A stretch of DNA of 64,000 nucleotides from Bacillus sp. EB106-08-02-XG196 (GCF_013396335.1 NZ_JABWSY010000007.1:186001-250000); one strand, 5' to 3'; shown: positions 51,865 through 62,533, counted from the stretch's first letter. The notes: generated by a model from the letters alone, not told the origin. Program-made: numbers and translations.

Positions 51865-51917
51865 GTAATATACTCCCCCTGTTCTAATGTGGTACTGATG
51901 TATGAATTAATAAGTTA

Positions 51918-53348
51918 TTAATTTATATTCTCATCTAAAATATCATTCGTTTCATTTACTGATTTTTGAGTGTTGGATCTTTTTTTAAAAAAGAAATAGG
52001 CAGCCGTTAAAAACAGTAACCATGGAATTCCGAATTGAAGCATAATCTTAAAATCTGTAAACCATGTTGTTATCATTAAGCTCAATAGTAGTACTGCTCC
52101 TGCGATCGTTAAATAAGGAAAGCCAATCATTTTTACAGGCAATTTACGGCCATTTGACTTCTCCCACTTTCTTCTGAAAAACAAATGGGATACAAACACC
52201 ATAAACCATGTAAAAATAGCACCGAACATTGAAATCCCCATCATAAACGCATAGGAGGAGCCTGGTAATAGTGCATTTACTGCAGCTGCAAGGAAAATCC
52301 CAAAAGTAGAAACACCAAGAGCCTTTAACGGAACTCCTTTTTTGCTTAATTTGCGTAAAAAGGCCGGAGCGTCATTTCCCTGGGACAAAGAAAACATCAT
52401 CCGTGTAGAGGCATAAAGTTGACTGTTCATAGCAGATAAGGCAGCAGTTAATATAATAAAATTCATAATACCAGAAGCACCAGGAATATTTAAGAGTTCC
52501 ATGACCTTTACAAAAGGACTTTCTTCTACACCTGTAGATTTCCAAGGAACAATCATTAACATAATTCCGATAGTAATAATATAGAATGTAGATAATCGGA
52601 ATACCGTTGCTTTCAGTGCTTTTGGCACCGCAATATCGGGATCTTTAGCTTCTCCAGCTGTAACCGCTATCATTTCTGTTCCTAAAAAGCTAAATAAAGA
52701 AATAAAGATCGCGACCCACATCCCCCACCAACCAAAAGGCAGGAAACCTCCGTCATTTACAATATTCTCAGGCCCCATATTCGGCTGAGCTGAATTACCG
52801 AATAATACATAAGATCCTAAAAGTATGAAACCAACTATTGCACTTATTTTGATCATCGAGAACCAATACTCAAAAGTCGCAAAGGTATTTACGCTCGTTG
52901 CATTTACATAAATCAATACACCCGCAAACAACAAAATCCAAATGAATCCAGGAACATCAGGGAACCAGTACTTCATATAAACAGCAATGGCACTCACTTC
53001 TACTCCGACCGCAAGAACGTTTGCTATCCAATAGGAATAGCGTACAAGAAAACCAGCCAGCGGGCTGACGTACTTTTCTGAAATGGTGCCAAAGGATCCT
53101 GACGTTGGGTGAGCCACCGTCATTTCGGATAAGCACCCCATTAATAGTAATACAATAAATGCACCAATAGCATAACTTAGTATTACACCCGGTCCAGCAG
53201 TACTAATGGCAAGGCCGCTTCCAAGGAATAAACCCGTACCAATTGCACACCCCATTGCAATCATCGTTAGCTGTTTGGTTTTTAATTCACGCTTTAATCC
53301 CATTCCAGATTCATTCCCTTTATTTAAATGAATATTTTTGTTCCCCAT
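51918..53348 (-). CDS. Amino acid permease (APC superfamily, AAT type)
   Basis: A 476-residue transporter with twelve helices and the AAT start region (QLTMIAMGCAIGTGLFLGSGLAISTAGPG) and EMIAVTAGEAKDP in helix 6. It is closest in pattern to AroP and GabP-type permeases. Placed between kynA and kynU, it most likely imports tryptophan, kynurenine or anthranilate; which of these is not shown by the sequence. AGGAGG precedes the start. Confidence 0.85.
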   Translation of the reverse strand: MGNKNIHLNKGNESGMGLKRELKTKQLTMIAMGCAIGTGLFLGSGLAISTAGPGVILSYAIGAFIVLLLMGCLSEMTVAHPTSGSFGTISEKYVSPLAGFLVRYSYWIANVLAVGVEVSAIAVYMKYWFPDVPGFIWILLFAGVLIYVNATSVNTFATFEYWFSMIKISAIVGFILLGSYVLFGNSAQPNMGPENIVNDGGFLPFGWWGMWVAIFISLFSFLGTEMIAVTAGEAKDPDIAVPKALKATVFRLSTFYIITIGIMLMIVPWKSTGVEESPFVKVMELLNIPGASGIMNFIILTAALSAMNSQLYASTRMMFSLSQGNDAPAFLRKLSKKGVPLKALGVSTFGIFLAAAVNALLPGSSYAFMMGISMFGAIFTWFMVFVSHLFFRRKWEKSNGRKLPVKMIGFPYLTIAGAVLLLSLMITTWFTDFKIMLQFGIPWLLFLTAAYFFFKKRSNTQKSVNETNDILDENIN

Positions 53349-53373
53349 ATAGTTCCTCCTACTTTTAGTAATC

Positions 53374-54645
53374 TTATGCTACGACCTCACGTTCATTTGC
53401 GAACTTTTCATATTGTCTTTCTTCCATAATTTTCTTTAGAATTTGTACTACTTCCCATACTTCACTAAAAGAGGTGTAAAGAGCCACTGGAGCTAGACGA
53501 ATAATGCTAGGTGCACGGAAATCTGGAATAACACCATTTTCTTTTAATGCCTTGCAAATGCGTGCAGCTTCCTTATGCTCTAGGCTCACATGACCTCCAC
53601 GACTCACATCGTCTAGAGGGTTACCCAACTTGAATCCCAGATCGGATAACTCTTGGTCCAACAAATCCATCAAGAACCGATTTATTTTCAATGACTTTTC
53701 CCGGATATTTTCAATTCCTGCTTCTGCAAAAATCTCCAAAGCACCAAGTAACGGTGCAAGACTTAACACATGAGGTGTCCCAATTTGATAGGCTCCGGCA
53801 GACTCAGCAGGTGTTAATGAATGTTCCATATCAAATTGTTTCTCTTTTTTAGAACCAAACCAGCCCGCAAGACCAGGAGCAGTTCCAAAGTGTTTCTTAT
53901 TTACATATAAACCTCCAACACTTCCTGGTCCTCCATTTAAATGCTTATAATTGCACCAATAGGCAAAATCAACACCCCATTCACTAAACGAATGTGGTAT
54001 GGCACCGATGGAATGGCAGCCATCAAAACCGATTAAGATGCCTCTTTTATTCGCCTCCGCTGTTAGACGTTTCATGTCCAAGATTTGACCGCTTCGGTAA
54101 AGTACTGTAGGTAAAATGATCAGTGCAATGTCTTCGGTCATTGCCTCGATAATATCCGCTTCATCCAGGTAACGGCCATCCCGGCTTTTTACACGAATGA
54201 GGTGTGTATCCGGTTCAAATCCATGGATGCGAAGCTGGCTTTGAAGAGCATAAATATCAGATGGAAAGGTTAATTCATCAGCTAGAATTTTTGATTTTTT
54301 TCCATCTGGCTTATAAAAAGTAGCGACAAGTTGATGCAAATTTACCGTGGTCGAACCCGTAACAATAACTTCATTAGCGGAAGCTCCAACTAACGGTGCC
54401 ATCATCTCTCCTAATTTTTCTGATAAAAAAAACCATGGGTGTTTCCCTTTTGTCCAGCCATCAATTCCATGTTCTTTCCAATCATTTAATGATTCTAATA
54501 GAGTTCTTTCTGCTCTTTTTGAAAGGAGACCTAATGAATTACCATCCATATAAATGGAATTTGGTTTTATGTAAAACTCTCCCCTAAATTTGATCAAGCT
54601 GTCAGCCTGGTCTAATTGTTTGGCATACTCTAATGTTATTTCCAT
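53374..54645 (-). CDS. kynU: Kynureninase
   Basis: KynU cleaves kynurenine to anthranilate and alanine with pyridoxal phosphate. About 423 residues from the ATG at 54645, which has GAGGAG ahead of it. Key regions are seen: [33 protein letters not shown] (aspartate of the PLP site), [20 protein letters not shown] with the PLP lysine. Since no flavin kynurenine 3-monooxygenase is in the cluster, the natural substrate is probably kynurenine itself rather than 3-hydroxykynurenine. It is followed by the permease gene after 25 bases. Confidence 0.94.
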   Translation of the reverse strand: MEITLEYAKQLDQADSLIKFRGEFYIKPNSIYMDGNSLGLLSKRAERTLLESLNDWKEHGIDGWTKGKHPWFFLSEKLGEMMAPLVGASANEVIVTGSTTVNLHQLVATFYKPDGKKSKILADELTFPSDIYALQSQLRIHGFEPDTHLIRVKSRDGRYLDEADIIEAMTEDIALIILPTVLYRSGQILDMKRLTAEANKRGILIGFDGCHSIGAIPHSFSEWGVDFAYWCNYKHLNGGPGSVGGLYVNKKHFGTAPGLAGWFGSKKEKQFDMEHSLTPAESAGAYQIGTPHVLSLAPLLGALEIFAEAGIENIREKSLKINRFLMDLLDQELSDLGFKLGNPLDDVSRGGHVSLEHKEAARICKALKENGVIPDFRAPSIIRLAPVALYTSFSEVWEVVQILKKIMEERQYEKFANEREVVA

Positions 54646-54682
54646 ATGTATCCACTCCTCTGGATTTATTTCTACTATATTA

Positions 54683-55471
54683 TTATTTACAAGAGAATGA
54701 TACACTACCCAGTTCTGCAAAATCTACTAAAATGGTATCTCCAGATTGAAAGCTAATCGCTTCCGTAATGGCACCACTAAGAACGATATCACCTTTTTTT
54801 AAGCCGCGTCCCGTTTCTCCAAGCTTATTTACTGCCCAGGCTACCGCTACAGCAGGATTTCCTAATACTGCAGCACTTGTGCCGACAGTGGCCACTTCTG
54901 AATTTTTGGACATATATACACCAATTTCTTTCAGGTCAAGAGATTCAGAATACTTCCATTTGTTTCCGACGATAAATTTTGAAGATGAACAGTTATCAGC
55001 CACAACATCAACCAGAGTAAACTTGAAATCTAAATAACGACTATCAATAATCTCAATAGCTGGTGCCACATATTTTGTAACACTTAAAATATCTTCCGCT
55101 GTAACAGAAGTCCCTTGGATATCTTCATCAATAAAGAAGGCAATTTCAGGTTCTGCCTTTGGATGGATGAAACTGCTATAAGGTACTGGCTCCCATTCTG
55201 TGGCAAGCATATCATCCATTAGATATCCATAAATCGCTTCATGGACCCCCATCATTTCTTGCTTCGCTTTACTTGTTAACCCGAGTTTAACTCCAATCCG
55301 TCGAAGTCCTTCCTGTTCTTTTTGCTCAATCAATTTTTGTTGGATTTCATATGCCTGCTCAAATGTTAAGGACGGGTATTTTGTCGTAATTTTTTCGACT
55401 TCTCGTTTTTCCTTTTCTGCGTCTAAAAGGTATTTTACAATTTCTTGTTCTGTTCCTTGCATCAGTTTCAT
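54683..55471 (-). CDS. 2-oxo-3-hexenedioate (4-oxalocrotonate) decarboxylase
   Basis: A 262-residue member of the fumarylacetoacetase-related hydratase/decarboxylase family. The phrases [44 protein letters not shown] fit the decarboxylase branch (XylI, DmpH), which turns 4-oxalocrotonate into 2-oxopent-4-enoate with a metal ion. The partner hydratase is encoded just upstream with 20 bases between. In other organisms these two form a complex. AGGAGG precedes the ATG. The assignment to one branch rests on phrases I remember, not on an alignment. Confidence 0.82.
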   Translation of the reverse strand: MKLMQGTEQEIVKYLLDAEKEKREVEKITTKYPSLTFEQAYEIQQKLIEQKEQEGLRRIGVKLGLTSKAKQEMMGVHEAIYGYLMDDMLATEWEPVPYSSFIHPKAEPEIAFFIDEDIQGTSVTAEDILSVTKYVAPAIEIIDSRYLDFKFTLVDVVADNCSSSKFIVGNKWKYSESLDLKEIGVYMSKNSEVATVGTSAAVLGNPAVAVAWAVNKLGETGRGLKKGDIVLSGAITEAISFQSGDTILVDFAELGSVSFSCK

Positions 55472-55491
55472 GTAGAAAACCTCCTATTTGT

Positions 55492-56271
55492 TTACTCGAA
55501 TGTTACAGAAACAGTTCCCAATAAGCCGAAATGTGCTGAAATCTTATCTCCCTCTTTTACAGGAACTGCACCAGAAAGTGCTCCTGGAAGAATCAACTCA
55601 CCTGCTTTTAAATGGATGCCAAATTCATGTAATTTATTCGCCAACCAGGCAACTGCTTTTGCAGGGTGTCCTAACGCCGCTGTTCCAGCTCCTGTTGCAA
55701 CCATTTCATCATTTTTATAAAGGACCATTCCCTGGGTCCGTAAATTAAAACCTTCTATTGTACTTAATTTATTCCCAACAACTACTCTTGCAGATGATCC
55801 ATTATCCGCCACAGTATCTTCTAATCTAATTTTCCAATCAGTTATACGGCTATCAATTATCTCAATGGTCGGCACCACATATTTTGTAGCCATTAACACG
55901 TCTAAATAATTTACATTTGGTCCTACTAAGTCCTTATCTAAAATAAAACCAATTTCCGCCTCGACTTTTGGACTGATGAATTCACTGATTTTGACCTTTT
56001 CATCATCAGAAATCCTCATATTATCTAATAGGTGGCCGTAATCTGGTTCATCAACTCCAAGCATCTGCTGCATTGCAGCGCTAGTTAGACCCACCTTCTT
56101 CCCAATAATCTCATGTCCTTCTTCTATCTTTTTCTCAATAACTTTAAGCTGTATATGGTATGCATCACGAACATTATGGGTGGAAACCCTCTCGGATAGC
56201 GGAGTTACTGGTATTTGACTATTCTCTGCCCTAATTAATTCAGTTGTAATCAAATCTAAGAAATTACTCAT
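55492..56271 (-). CDS. 2-oxopent-4-enoate hydratase
   Basis: A 259-residue protein with the hydratase-branch phrases IGKKVGLTSAAMQQMLGVDEPDYGHLLD and IIDSRITDWKIRLEDTVADNGSS, like MhpD and DmpE. It adds water to 2-oxopent-4-enoate, giving 4-hydroxy-2-oxovalerate. Metal ligands of the family are conserved. It lies between the dehydrogenase and decarboxylase genes on the minus strand. The next enzymes, the aldolase and acetaldehyde dehydrogenase, are not visible in the window. Confidence 0.84.
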   Translation of the reverse strand: MSNFLDLITTELIRAENSQIPVTPLSERVSTHNVRDAYHIQLKVIEKKIEEGHEIIGKKVGLTSAAMQQMLGVDEPDYGHLLDNMRISDDEKVKISEFISPKVEAEIGFILDKDLVGPNVNYLDVLMATKYVVPTIEIIDSRITDWKIRLEDTVADNGSSARVVVGNKLSTIEGFNLRTQGMVLYKNDEMVATGAGTAALGHPAKAVAWLANKLHEFGIHLKAGELILPGALSGAVPVKEGDKISAHFGLLGTVSVTFE

Positions 56272-56337
56272 TATACATCCACCTGCCTTATTTCATTATA
56301 GGAAAAGTGGCCATTCAGCCACTCTTTCCCTTTACTC

Positions 56338-57804
56338 CTACAATTTCATGGTAATCGTTTTAGCCTCAGTGTAGAATTCGAAACTATGACGTCCGCCCTC
56401 CCTGCCAATACCGCTAGCCTTCGAACCGCCAAAAGGAGTTCTTAAATCTCGGTAGTACCAACAATTGATCCAGAATAAACCAGAATTAATCTGATCTGCT
56501 ACACGATGGGCACGCCTCAAATCATTTGACCATACAACACCAGCCAACCCGTAAATCGAATCATTGGCAATTTGAATCGCATCTTCTTCTGCTTTAAAAG
56601 GAATAACCACTAACACCGGTCCAAAAATTTCTTCTTGCGCTACTCTCATTTTATTATTTACATCATAGAGTACGGTTGGCTCGTAAAAATTACCTTCTGT
56701 TAAACCTTCTACACGCTTTCCGCCAGTAGCAAGCTTTGCACCCTCATCTAATCCAATCTGCACGTATTTGTCAACAGTTTCTAAATGATTTGTGGAAATA
56801 AGGGCACCCATATCTGTATTTTCATCCAATGGGTCTCCCACTTTGATTTTCTTTACCGCTTGTACCAATTTTTCTAGGAATTGTTCATATACTGTTTCCT
56901 GTACTAACAGCCTTGAACCTGCAAGACAGATTTCACCCTGATTTCTAAAAATCGCTTCAATCGAGCCTTGGACTGCTTCATCCAAGTCAGCATCATCGAA
57001 CACAATATTTGCTGATTTTCCGCCCAATTCTAGTGAAACTGGGATTAACTGTGAGGCTGCATTTCTCATCACCGTTTTACCGGTTGAACTTTCCCCGACA
57101 AATGAGATCCTGCGGACAAATGGATGAGTAGTCATCGCCGTCCCTACCGTTGAGCCTGGTCCGGTAAGAATATTCAAAACTCCTGGTGGAAGTCCTGCTT
57201 CATTGGCAATTTTACCTAACATGACAGCACTTAACGGAGTATATGATGCTGGTTTCACAATAACCGTATTGCCTGCAGCTAAAGCTGCAGAAACTTTCCA
57301 GGTCATTTGCATGAATGGCAGATTCCAAGGAATGATTAAGCTTGTAACTCCAGCTGGAGCATACTGCGTATAGCTCATATGCTTGGATTGAGGATAATGC
57401 TCATGATGAATATACTTTGCCATTTCCGCAAAGAATCGTAAATTTGAAGCCGCTCTGGGTATATCAAAATCTCTGCTTTCTTTTATCGGCTTTCCCACAT
57501 CTAATGTTTCAAGCAACGCCAGCTCATCAACACGAGCCATGACAAGATCGGACATTCGACAAAGAATCTTAGCTCTCTCTTCAATTGCCATTTTGCTCCA
57601 GATACCACTTTCAAAAGTTGTTTGAGCAACTTGAATCGCACATTCAACATCATGTACACTGGCACTTGCGACTGAAGCTAACTTTTGATTCGTTGCCGGA
57701 TTAATAGTGTCAAAGGTTTCTCCTGAACTAGCATTTACATATTCTCCATTAATAAATAGCTTAGCATCGTTAATTTTAAGCTGTTTTTCAAGGAACTTAC
57801 TCAT
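56338..57804 (-). CDS. 2-aminomuconic semialdehyde dehydrogenase
   Basis: About 488 residues from the ATG at 57804, which overlaps the end of the RidA gene by eight bases. It is an NAD-dependent aldehyde dehydrogenase with the Glu in SLELGGKSA and the catalytic Cys in NQGEICLAGSR. The close relatives oxidise 2-hydroxymuconic or 2-aminomuconic semialdehyde. The cluster context (HAO and ACMS decarboxylase upstream) favours 2-aminomuconate as the product. All active site motifs are present. Confidence 0.86.
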   Translation of the reverse strand: MSKFLEKQLKINDAKLFINGEYVNASSGETFDTINPATNQKLASVASASVHDVECAIQVAQTTFESGIWSKMAIEERAKILCRMSDLVMARVDELALLETLDVGKPIKESRDFDIPRAASNLRFFAEMAKYIHHEHYPQSKHMSYTQYAPAGVTSLIIPWNLPFMQMTWKVSAALAAGNTVIVKPASYTPLSAVMLGKIANEAGLPPGVLNILTGPGSTVGTAMTTHPFVRRISFVGESSTGKTVMRNAASQLIPVSLELGGKSANIVFDDADLDEAVQGSIEAIFRNQGEICLAGSRLLVQETVYEQFLEKLVQAVKKIKVGDPLDENTDMGALISTNHLETVDKYVQIGLDEGAKLATGGKRVEGLTEGNFYEPTVLYDVNNKMRVAQEEIFGPVLVVIPFKAEEDAIQIANDSIYGLAGVVWSNDLRRAHRVADQINSGLFWINCWYYRDLRTPFGGSKASGIGREGGRHSFEFYTEAKTITMKL

Positions 57805-58273
57805 TTTGATCACCATCCTCAACTTCTAAAATCATCTCAACCTCCACAACATTATTGTGTGGCAGCTGTGCCATCCCTACAGCTGACCTTCCGTGTCTGC
57901 CTTTTTCTCCAAATACCTCAACCAACAAATCTGAGGAGCCATTCATTACTTTGGGGTGGTCAGTAAAATTTGGTGTGCTGTTTACAAAACCAAGAATCTT
58001 GACCACTCTTTTTACTTTACTAAGGTCGCCTAGCTCATGTTTGACAACAGCTAATAGATTCAGCATACACTGTCTGGCCGCCTGATAACCTACTTCAATG
58101 GATACGTCCTCACCAAGTTTTCCACGAAATTCATCTGTACCCTGTCCTGAAGTAAAAATAAGGTTTCCAGCGCGAACACAGCTAACATAGTTTCCAGATG
58201 CTTGGCGTAGAGGTGGAAGCTTTAAACCAAGTTCCTTTAATCTTTCTTCTGGGGTTATCACCTTTTCTACCAT
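57797..58273 (-). CDS. RidA-family protein, likely 2-aminomuconate deaminase
   Basis: A 158-residue RidA (YjgF) family protein (SGNYVSCVRAGNLIFTSGQGTDEF, ARQCMLNLLAVVKHELGDLSKVKRVVKILGFVNS). It is longer than standard RidA (about 130 residues). In nitrobenzoate and tryptophan meta-pathways a protein of this kind deaminates 2-aminomuconate to 4-oxalocrotonate. Its place between ACMS decarboxylase and the dehydrogenase supports that. The alternative is a general imine-clearing protein. Confidence 0.75.
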   Translation of the reverse strand: MVEKVITPEERLKELGLKLPPLRQASGNYVSCVRAGNLIFTSGQGTDEFRGKLGEDVSIEVGYQAARQCMLNLLAVVKHELGDLSKVKRVVKILGFVNSTPNFTDHPKVMNGSSDLLVEVFGEKGRHGRSAVGMAQLPHNNVVEVEMILEVEDGDQNE

Positions 58274-58292
58274 CTACTCATCTCTTTTCCTA

Positions 58293-59303
58293 CTAAATTA
58301 GTTGATTAACCGGTAAATTTAAAAATCTAAGTGCATTTTCACCTAACATCGCTCTTTTTTGGTCAGCAGTAAGGGATAGAGTATCATCTATAATCTTCCC
58401 AGGAGGTGTTTCCCTGAGCAGGAAAGGGTAATCAGAACCCATGATGACTTGCTCTGCTCCAAATTTTTCAACGAGGAATTTAATATTCACAGGATTATTT
58501 ACGATAGAATCATAGAAGAATTTCTTTGCATAAAAACTTGGAGGCTGCTCTGTCAGTTGTAGGTGTGGCCAGACATTCCACCCATGATCAAGGCGGGGAA
58601 GAATATAAGGCAGTGAGCCGCCGCCATGAGAAAAACAAATTTTTAATCCTGGAAACTTTTCAATGACGCCTCCTAGAATTAAACTTGCAGCAGCTAAAGC
58701 GGTTTCACTAGGCATCCCAACCGTGTACATTAGGTTATGTTTGGTAAACCGATCGCTGCCCAATGTTTCCCATGGATGAACGAATATAGGAACATTCCAC
58801 TTCTCACACATCGCAAAGAAGTCTGTTAACGATTCATCATCTAAATTTTTCCCATTAATGTTCGTGCCAATTTCAATCCCCTTTAAACCAAGCTCATGAA
58901 CACAACGATCCAGTTCACGAATGGCAATTTCAACATTTTGCAGCGGGACTGTCCCAAGACCAATAAACTTCGTAGGATATTGTGCAACTGTCTCTGCGAT
59001 AAAATCATTCTGTAATCTTGCCATAATTTCAGCTTCTTCAATGGGTGCCCAGTAAGAAAACGTTACAGGAATGGGCGAGAGAACCTGTATATCTACATTT
59101 TCCTTTTCCATATCATTAATCCGCTTCTCTGGACTCCATACCTGGTCTGTTACTTCACGAAAAACCTTGCCTGCAACCATAATATTAGCACCACACGAAC
59201 AGGTTGGCTGAAGGATTGGCCATTTATCATTTTGGTACTTCGCCGCAAAGTCCGGGAAATTTTCTGGAATGATATGTGTATGAAAATCTACTCGCATTTC
59301 CAT
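58293..59303 (-). CDS. 2-amino-3-carboxymuconate-6-semialdehyde decarboxylase (ACMSD)
   Basis: A 336-residue amidohydrolase-fold decarboxylase. The zinc ligands are seen as His8 and His10 in DFHTH, His in VHPWE, His in FSHGGG and Asp in MGSDYPF. ACMSD removes a carboxyl group from the ring-opened product of 3-hydroxyanthranilate, steering the pathway away from quinolinate and NAD. The start (59303, or 59297 for MRVDFHTH) overlaps the end of the dioxygenase gene. The enzyme length equals that of known ACMSD. Confidence 0.92.
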   Translation of the reverse strand: MEMRVDFHTHIIPENFPDFAAKYQNDKWPILQPTCSCGANIMVAGKVFREVTDQVWSPEKRINDMEKENVDIQVLSPIPVTFSYWAPIEEAEIMARLQNDFIAETVAQYPTKFIGLGTVPLQNVEIAIRELDRCVHELGLKGIEIGTNINGKNLDDESLTDFFAMCEKWNVPIFVHPWETLGSDRFTKHNLMYTVGMPSETALAAASLILGGVIEKFPGLKICFSHGGGSLPYILPRLDHGWNVWPHLQLTEQPPSFYAKKFFYDSIVNNPVNIKFLVEKFGAEQVIMGSDYPFLLRETPPGKIIDDTLSLTADQKRAMLGENALRFLNLPVNQLI

Positions 59304-59827
59304 TCACTCGCTTCTTCCGGCATAACATACCCACAATTCTTACAAGTACGAAGCTCAACATTACTGTTAAAACCATTGATTGCCTCTTTTACCTGTACTT
59401 CAATATTCGTTAACTGGACAGAAACTCGATGCATCTCATGGTTACATTCATCACAGAACCAAACAAAATCCTCTAATTCACCTGTTGCTCTGTCACGTTC
59501 AATCACAATTCCAATTGTATCAGCCACTCGATGCGGAGAATGAGGTACATTTGGAGGTAAATGGAATACCTCTCCTTCCTTTACTGTAATTACCTCTCTT
59601 TTACCCTCTGCATTGATAATTTCAACGTAACAATTACCCTTTAATTGATAAAAAATCTCTTCCGATGGATCAACGTGAAAATCACGTCGTTTGTTTGGAC
59701 CGCCAAGGATCATAAACATTAGCTCCGAATCCTTCCAAATGACTTTATTATTAACCGGCGGCTTTAATTGTTCCTTATTTTCTTCGATAAATCCCCATAG
59801 GTTTATTGGTTTTAATGAATTTGTCAT
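59288..59827 (-). CDS. 3-hydroxyanthranilate 3,4-dioxygenase
   Basis: About 179 residues from the ATG at 59827 (GAGGGGAC ahead), the bacterial size. This cupin enzyme opens 3-hydroxyanthranilate to 2-amino-3-carboxymuconate semialdehyde. Active-site iron ligands are in RDFHVDPSEEIFYQL (His, Glu) and PPNVPHSPHR (His). The second, rubredoxin-like metal site typical of bacterial enzymes is present: CDEC and CKNC. It overlaps the ACMSD gene by 16 bases, so the unstable intermediate can be passed on directly. Confidence 0.93.
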   Translation of the reverse strand: MTNSLKPINLWGFIEENKEQLKPPVNNKVIWKDSELMFMILGGPNKRRDFHVDPSEEIFYQLKGNCYVEIINAEGKREVITVKEGEVFHLPPNVPHSPHRVADTIGIVIERDRATGELEDFVWFCDECNHEMHRVSVQLTNIEVQVKEAINGFNSNVELRTCKNCGYVMPEEASEWKCE

Positions 59828-59889
59828 GAATATCTGTCCCCTCTCGAATTTTATTGACCCCACTTATATCTAAATAAAAATAAAGTCTG

Positions 59890-60453
59890 TTAAAAGACCG
59901 TTTCTAATTTTTTCTCTGATGATTTTAATGCTTCTTGCATGAATACTACTTCTTTTGCTAAGTCTGTAATTCTGTTTAATACTTCCTGATCGATGATTTC
60001 ATTATCTTTATTGAAATGATCGTTATTAACGTACACATAGCCTGGCGCTACGAATGCCCGGAAAAATCCGGCAATCGGTTTCAATTGGTTTTCAATGACT
60101 AGGTAGTGCTGGTAAGTACCGCCGGTAGCGACAAATCCCATAACTTTATTACGAATATCCTTTGGATTGATTAAATCAAATAAATTCTTAAGTGGTCCTG
60201 ATAATGAACCTTGAAAAATTGGGGTTCCAATAATATAAAAATCAGCAGATTGAATGATATCAAGAACTTTTTTTGTATCACCTGTGTAGGTCGAAGGGTT
60301 TCGACCATCACAAAACTGCACATCATATTCTCTTAAATCCAACAATTCAATTTCCACATTTGGATGGTGTTTCTTTACCTCCTCAAGGACATTTTGGACA
60401 ACGATACTTGTCTTTGCTCCAATGATAGTCCCTGAAATCCCTATTAGTTTCAT
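59890..60453 (-). CDS. NAD(P)H-dependent flavin reductase
   Basis: A 187-residue flavodoxin-like fold protein (GISGTIIGAKTS phosphate loop, GTPIFQGSLSGPLKNLFDLI flavin loop, FVATGGTYQHYL). It belongs to the SsuE-type FMN reductase family. It lies with the HpaB-type oxygenase and the FAD synthetase and should deliver reduced flavin to the oxygenase, as in the Geobacillus anthranilate 3-monooxygenase system (EC 1.14.14.8). The preferred flavin cannot be told from sequence. Confidence 0.82.
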   Translation of the reverse strand: MKLIGISGTIIGAKTSIVVQNVLEEVKKHHPNVEIELLDLREYDVQFCDGRNPSTYTGDTKKVLDIIQSADFYIIGTPIFQGSLSGPLKNLFDLINPKDIRNKVMGFVATGGTYQHYLVIENQLKPIAGFFRAFVAPGYVYVNNDHFNKDNEIIDQEVLNRITDLAKEVVFMQEALKSSEKKLETVF

Positions 60454-60498
60454 AGTTTTATTACCCCTTTTGTTTCTAATAAGTAACCCTCAGTTCTT

Positions 60499-61023
60499 TT
60501 ACCACCCTAATAAAGAGTAGGACTGTTGATAATCTCCCTCTGAAAGTAACTGGCGAATTCTCGTTGATGAAATAAGTTCTCCATCGTTACAATAAACAGG
60601 TAATGTCACATTAATCTGAAAGTACTTTTTTAATAGTTCTACATCACCTTTTCTATTTTTTCCAAAACGAAATTCCGAACCAATAGATACTTCTACCGGG
60701 TTTAGCTTCGATAATTCACTGATAAAATCCTCAGGAGGACGCGTTGCATACCATTCATCAAAACTAGCAACGATCACATAATTTACACCTAATTTATAGA
60801 TCCTCCTTACCTTTTCTTGAATGGGTGTCAAGATTTGGGCACCTTTAAAAAAATGTCGAGGAGGCGGGTCGAACGTATATACGACACTTGGAACCTGATG
60901 AATAAGACTCTGTTCCACAGCCTGCCTAATGACAGCTTGGTGTCCTTTGTGTACCCCATCAAATGCACCAATAGCAATAACAGAACCTTTAAGTGTCAGA
61001 ACACCATCTTTAATCGTTTGCAT
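60499..61023 (-). CDS. One-domain FAD synthetase (FMN adenylyltransferase)
   Basis: A 174-residue protein that matches the N-terminal adenylyltransferase domain of RibF: GAFDGVHKGHQAV (nucleotide-binding HxGH type), YTFDPPP, GSEFRFGKNRKGD and SSTRIR. The C-terminal riboflavin kinase domain is missing, so the housekeeping RibF must be elsewhere. It would convert FMN to FAD for the adjacent FAD-dependent oxygenase. GGAGGTG precedes the ATG. Confidence 0.85.
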   Translation of the reverse strand: MQTIKDGVLTLKGSVIAIGAFDGVHKGHQAVIRQAVEQSLIHQVPSVVYTFDPPPRHFFKGAQILTPIQEKVRRIYKLGVNYVIVASFDEWYATRPPEDFISELSKLNPVEVSIGSEFRFGKNRKGDVELLKKYFQINVTLPVYCNDGELISSTRIRQLLSEGDYQQSYSLLGW

Positions 61024-61054
61024 CGATCACACCTCCTCGAGATAGTGTAATAGT

Positions 61055-62533
61055 TTAAAGACTAGGAACCTCATTTTTTCGGTCAAAAATCTCCAGCGCT
61101 TCTTCAACCAGCTTAAATGAATTATTTCTTTTGTGGTTGTTATAGAAAATGGCTCTCTTGCGGATTGGATCTCCTGTGTAATAACGTTCGTATTGAAGGA
61201 TCCTTTGCCCAAATGCCTCACCGCATAAATCCCATGCCAGCTTAAAGAGATGAACCCGCTCTTCTGCAGCTACTCCTTCTCTTCCCACATAATAACGATC
61301 TAAATCCTCTCGTAAATCTGGATTTTCAAAATCGGCATCCGTTGGTGACATTAGCAGTCCTCCAGCACCGATAATTTGCATTACCTCAATAGCACGAGGA
61401 TACATTTTCGGCAGCAATCCTCGAATGGTTTCAAGTGGTGCATAGGCAGGCATTACTTCACCAGTCTCTGTTACTTCGTATTCATACTCAGCAATTCTGA
61501 GCAAAGCCCGAATGGATTCAACGGATTGTATTAATTCACCTAAATCGTTTTGAACATTTAGATAACAATCAACACCAATGGAGTCTGCTAATTTACAAGC
61601 AACTTCTGTAGCAAATTGCAACTTTATTAGACCTCTTACTCCTGATTGATGTGCGGGCTGGATACCAATTCCTGTTTTCGGATAAAGTAAATTTGCTGCT
61701 TCGACATTGTTATAAAGGAAAACACGATCCCATGGTACTAAAACATCATTAAATACCAAAACTGCATCCATTTCTTCAAATCTTGATGCTAATGGGTGAT
61801 CATAAACAGAACGCTTTCCATCCTGCATAGGTTCACGGCATAAAATACGCAGTCCTGGTGTATCAAGCGGCAGTGCAAAAGCAAGTGCGTAACGTTCATC
61901 TCCAGGCTTAAATCCAGGGAAGGAGTATACAATTACTTCGTCTGTAATTGGTGCGAGGGTCGCCAGCATTTTAGCCCCTCTTACGACTAAGCCATCTGGA
62001 GTTTCCTTAACCGCACCTAAATGGGTAAACATATCCTGTTGTTCATGTGATGATTTACTGCGGTCATTTTGTGGATTAATAATAGCGTGTGTTAAAAATA
62101 GGTCATTGTCGCGAACATGCTTATAATAGGCTCGAATGTTTTTTCCCCATTCAGGATTGTATTTGTCCAAGAACTCGGAATTACTAGCCATAGAAGTTAC
62201 TACGACATTTAGAAAATCAGGAGTTCTTCCCATTAAACCAAAAGTAGCCTTAGCAAAGACCTCAAAGTTTTTTCTTCGGGCTTCCAGATCTTGATAGTTT
62301 TTTGGTACCATGAATGCATTCGAAATTCTTTCACCAGTTTCTTCACAAATATGAGTGATCTCTTCTCGATACTCTGGATCATGCTGCAAATCATACAGCT
62401 TCGCCATTTCAAGAATTGGCTGTTTAAAAACAGGTTCTTCAAAGATATTTGTTACTCTTATTCCTGATAACCAAACTTCTGGATAACGTGATTTCAATGC
62501 CTCGATATACTGCGCTCCTGTACGAATTCCCAT
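61055..62533 (-). CDS. HpaB-type flavin monooxygenase, likely anthranilate 3-monooxygenase (FAD)
   Basis: About 492 residues from the ATG at 62533, where AGGAGG is spaced by seven bases. It is a class D two-component oxygenase of the 4-hydroxyphenylacetate 3-hydroxylase family ([70 protein letters not shown]). In this cluster, behind kynureninase and ahead of 3-hydroxyanthranilate dioxygenase, the missing step is anthranilate to 3-hydroxyanthranilate. The enzyme from Geobacillus thermodenitrificans (EC 1.14.14.8) has exactly this partner set: a flavin reductase and an FAD synthetase. Direct kynurenine 3-hydroxylation is the alternative. Confidence 0.8.
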   Translation of the reverse strand: MGIRTGAQYIEALKSRYPEVWLSGIRVTNIFEEPVFKQPILEMAKLYDLQHDPEYREEITHICEETGERISNAFMVPKNYQDLEARRKNFEVFAKATFGLMGRTPDFLNVVVTSMASNSEFLDKYNPEWGKNIRAYYKHVRDNDLFLTHAIINPQNDRSKSSHEQQDMFTHLGAVKETPDGLVVRGAKMLATLAPITDEVIVYSFPGFKPGDERYALAFALPLDTPGLRILCREPMQDGKRSVYDHPLASRFEEMDAVLVFNDVLVPWDRVFLYNNVEAANLLYPKTGIGIQPAHQSGVRGLIKLQFATEVACKLADSIGVDCYLNVQNDLGELIQSVESIRALLRIAEYEYEVTETGEVMPAYAPLETIRGLLPKMYPRAIEVMQIIGAGGLLMSPTDADFENPDLREDLDRYYVGREGVAAEERVHLFKLAWDLCGEAFGQRILQYERYYTGDPIRKRAIFYNNHKRNNSFKLVEEALEIFDRKNEVPSL

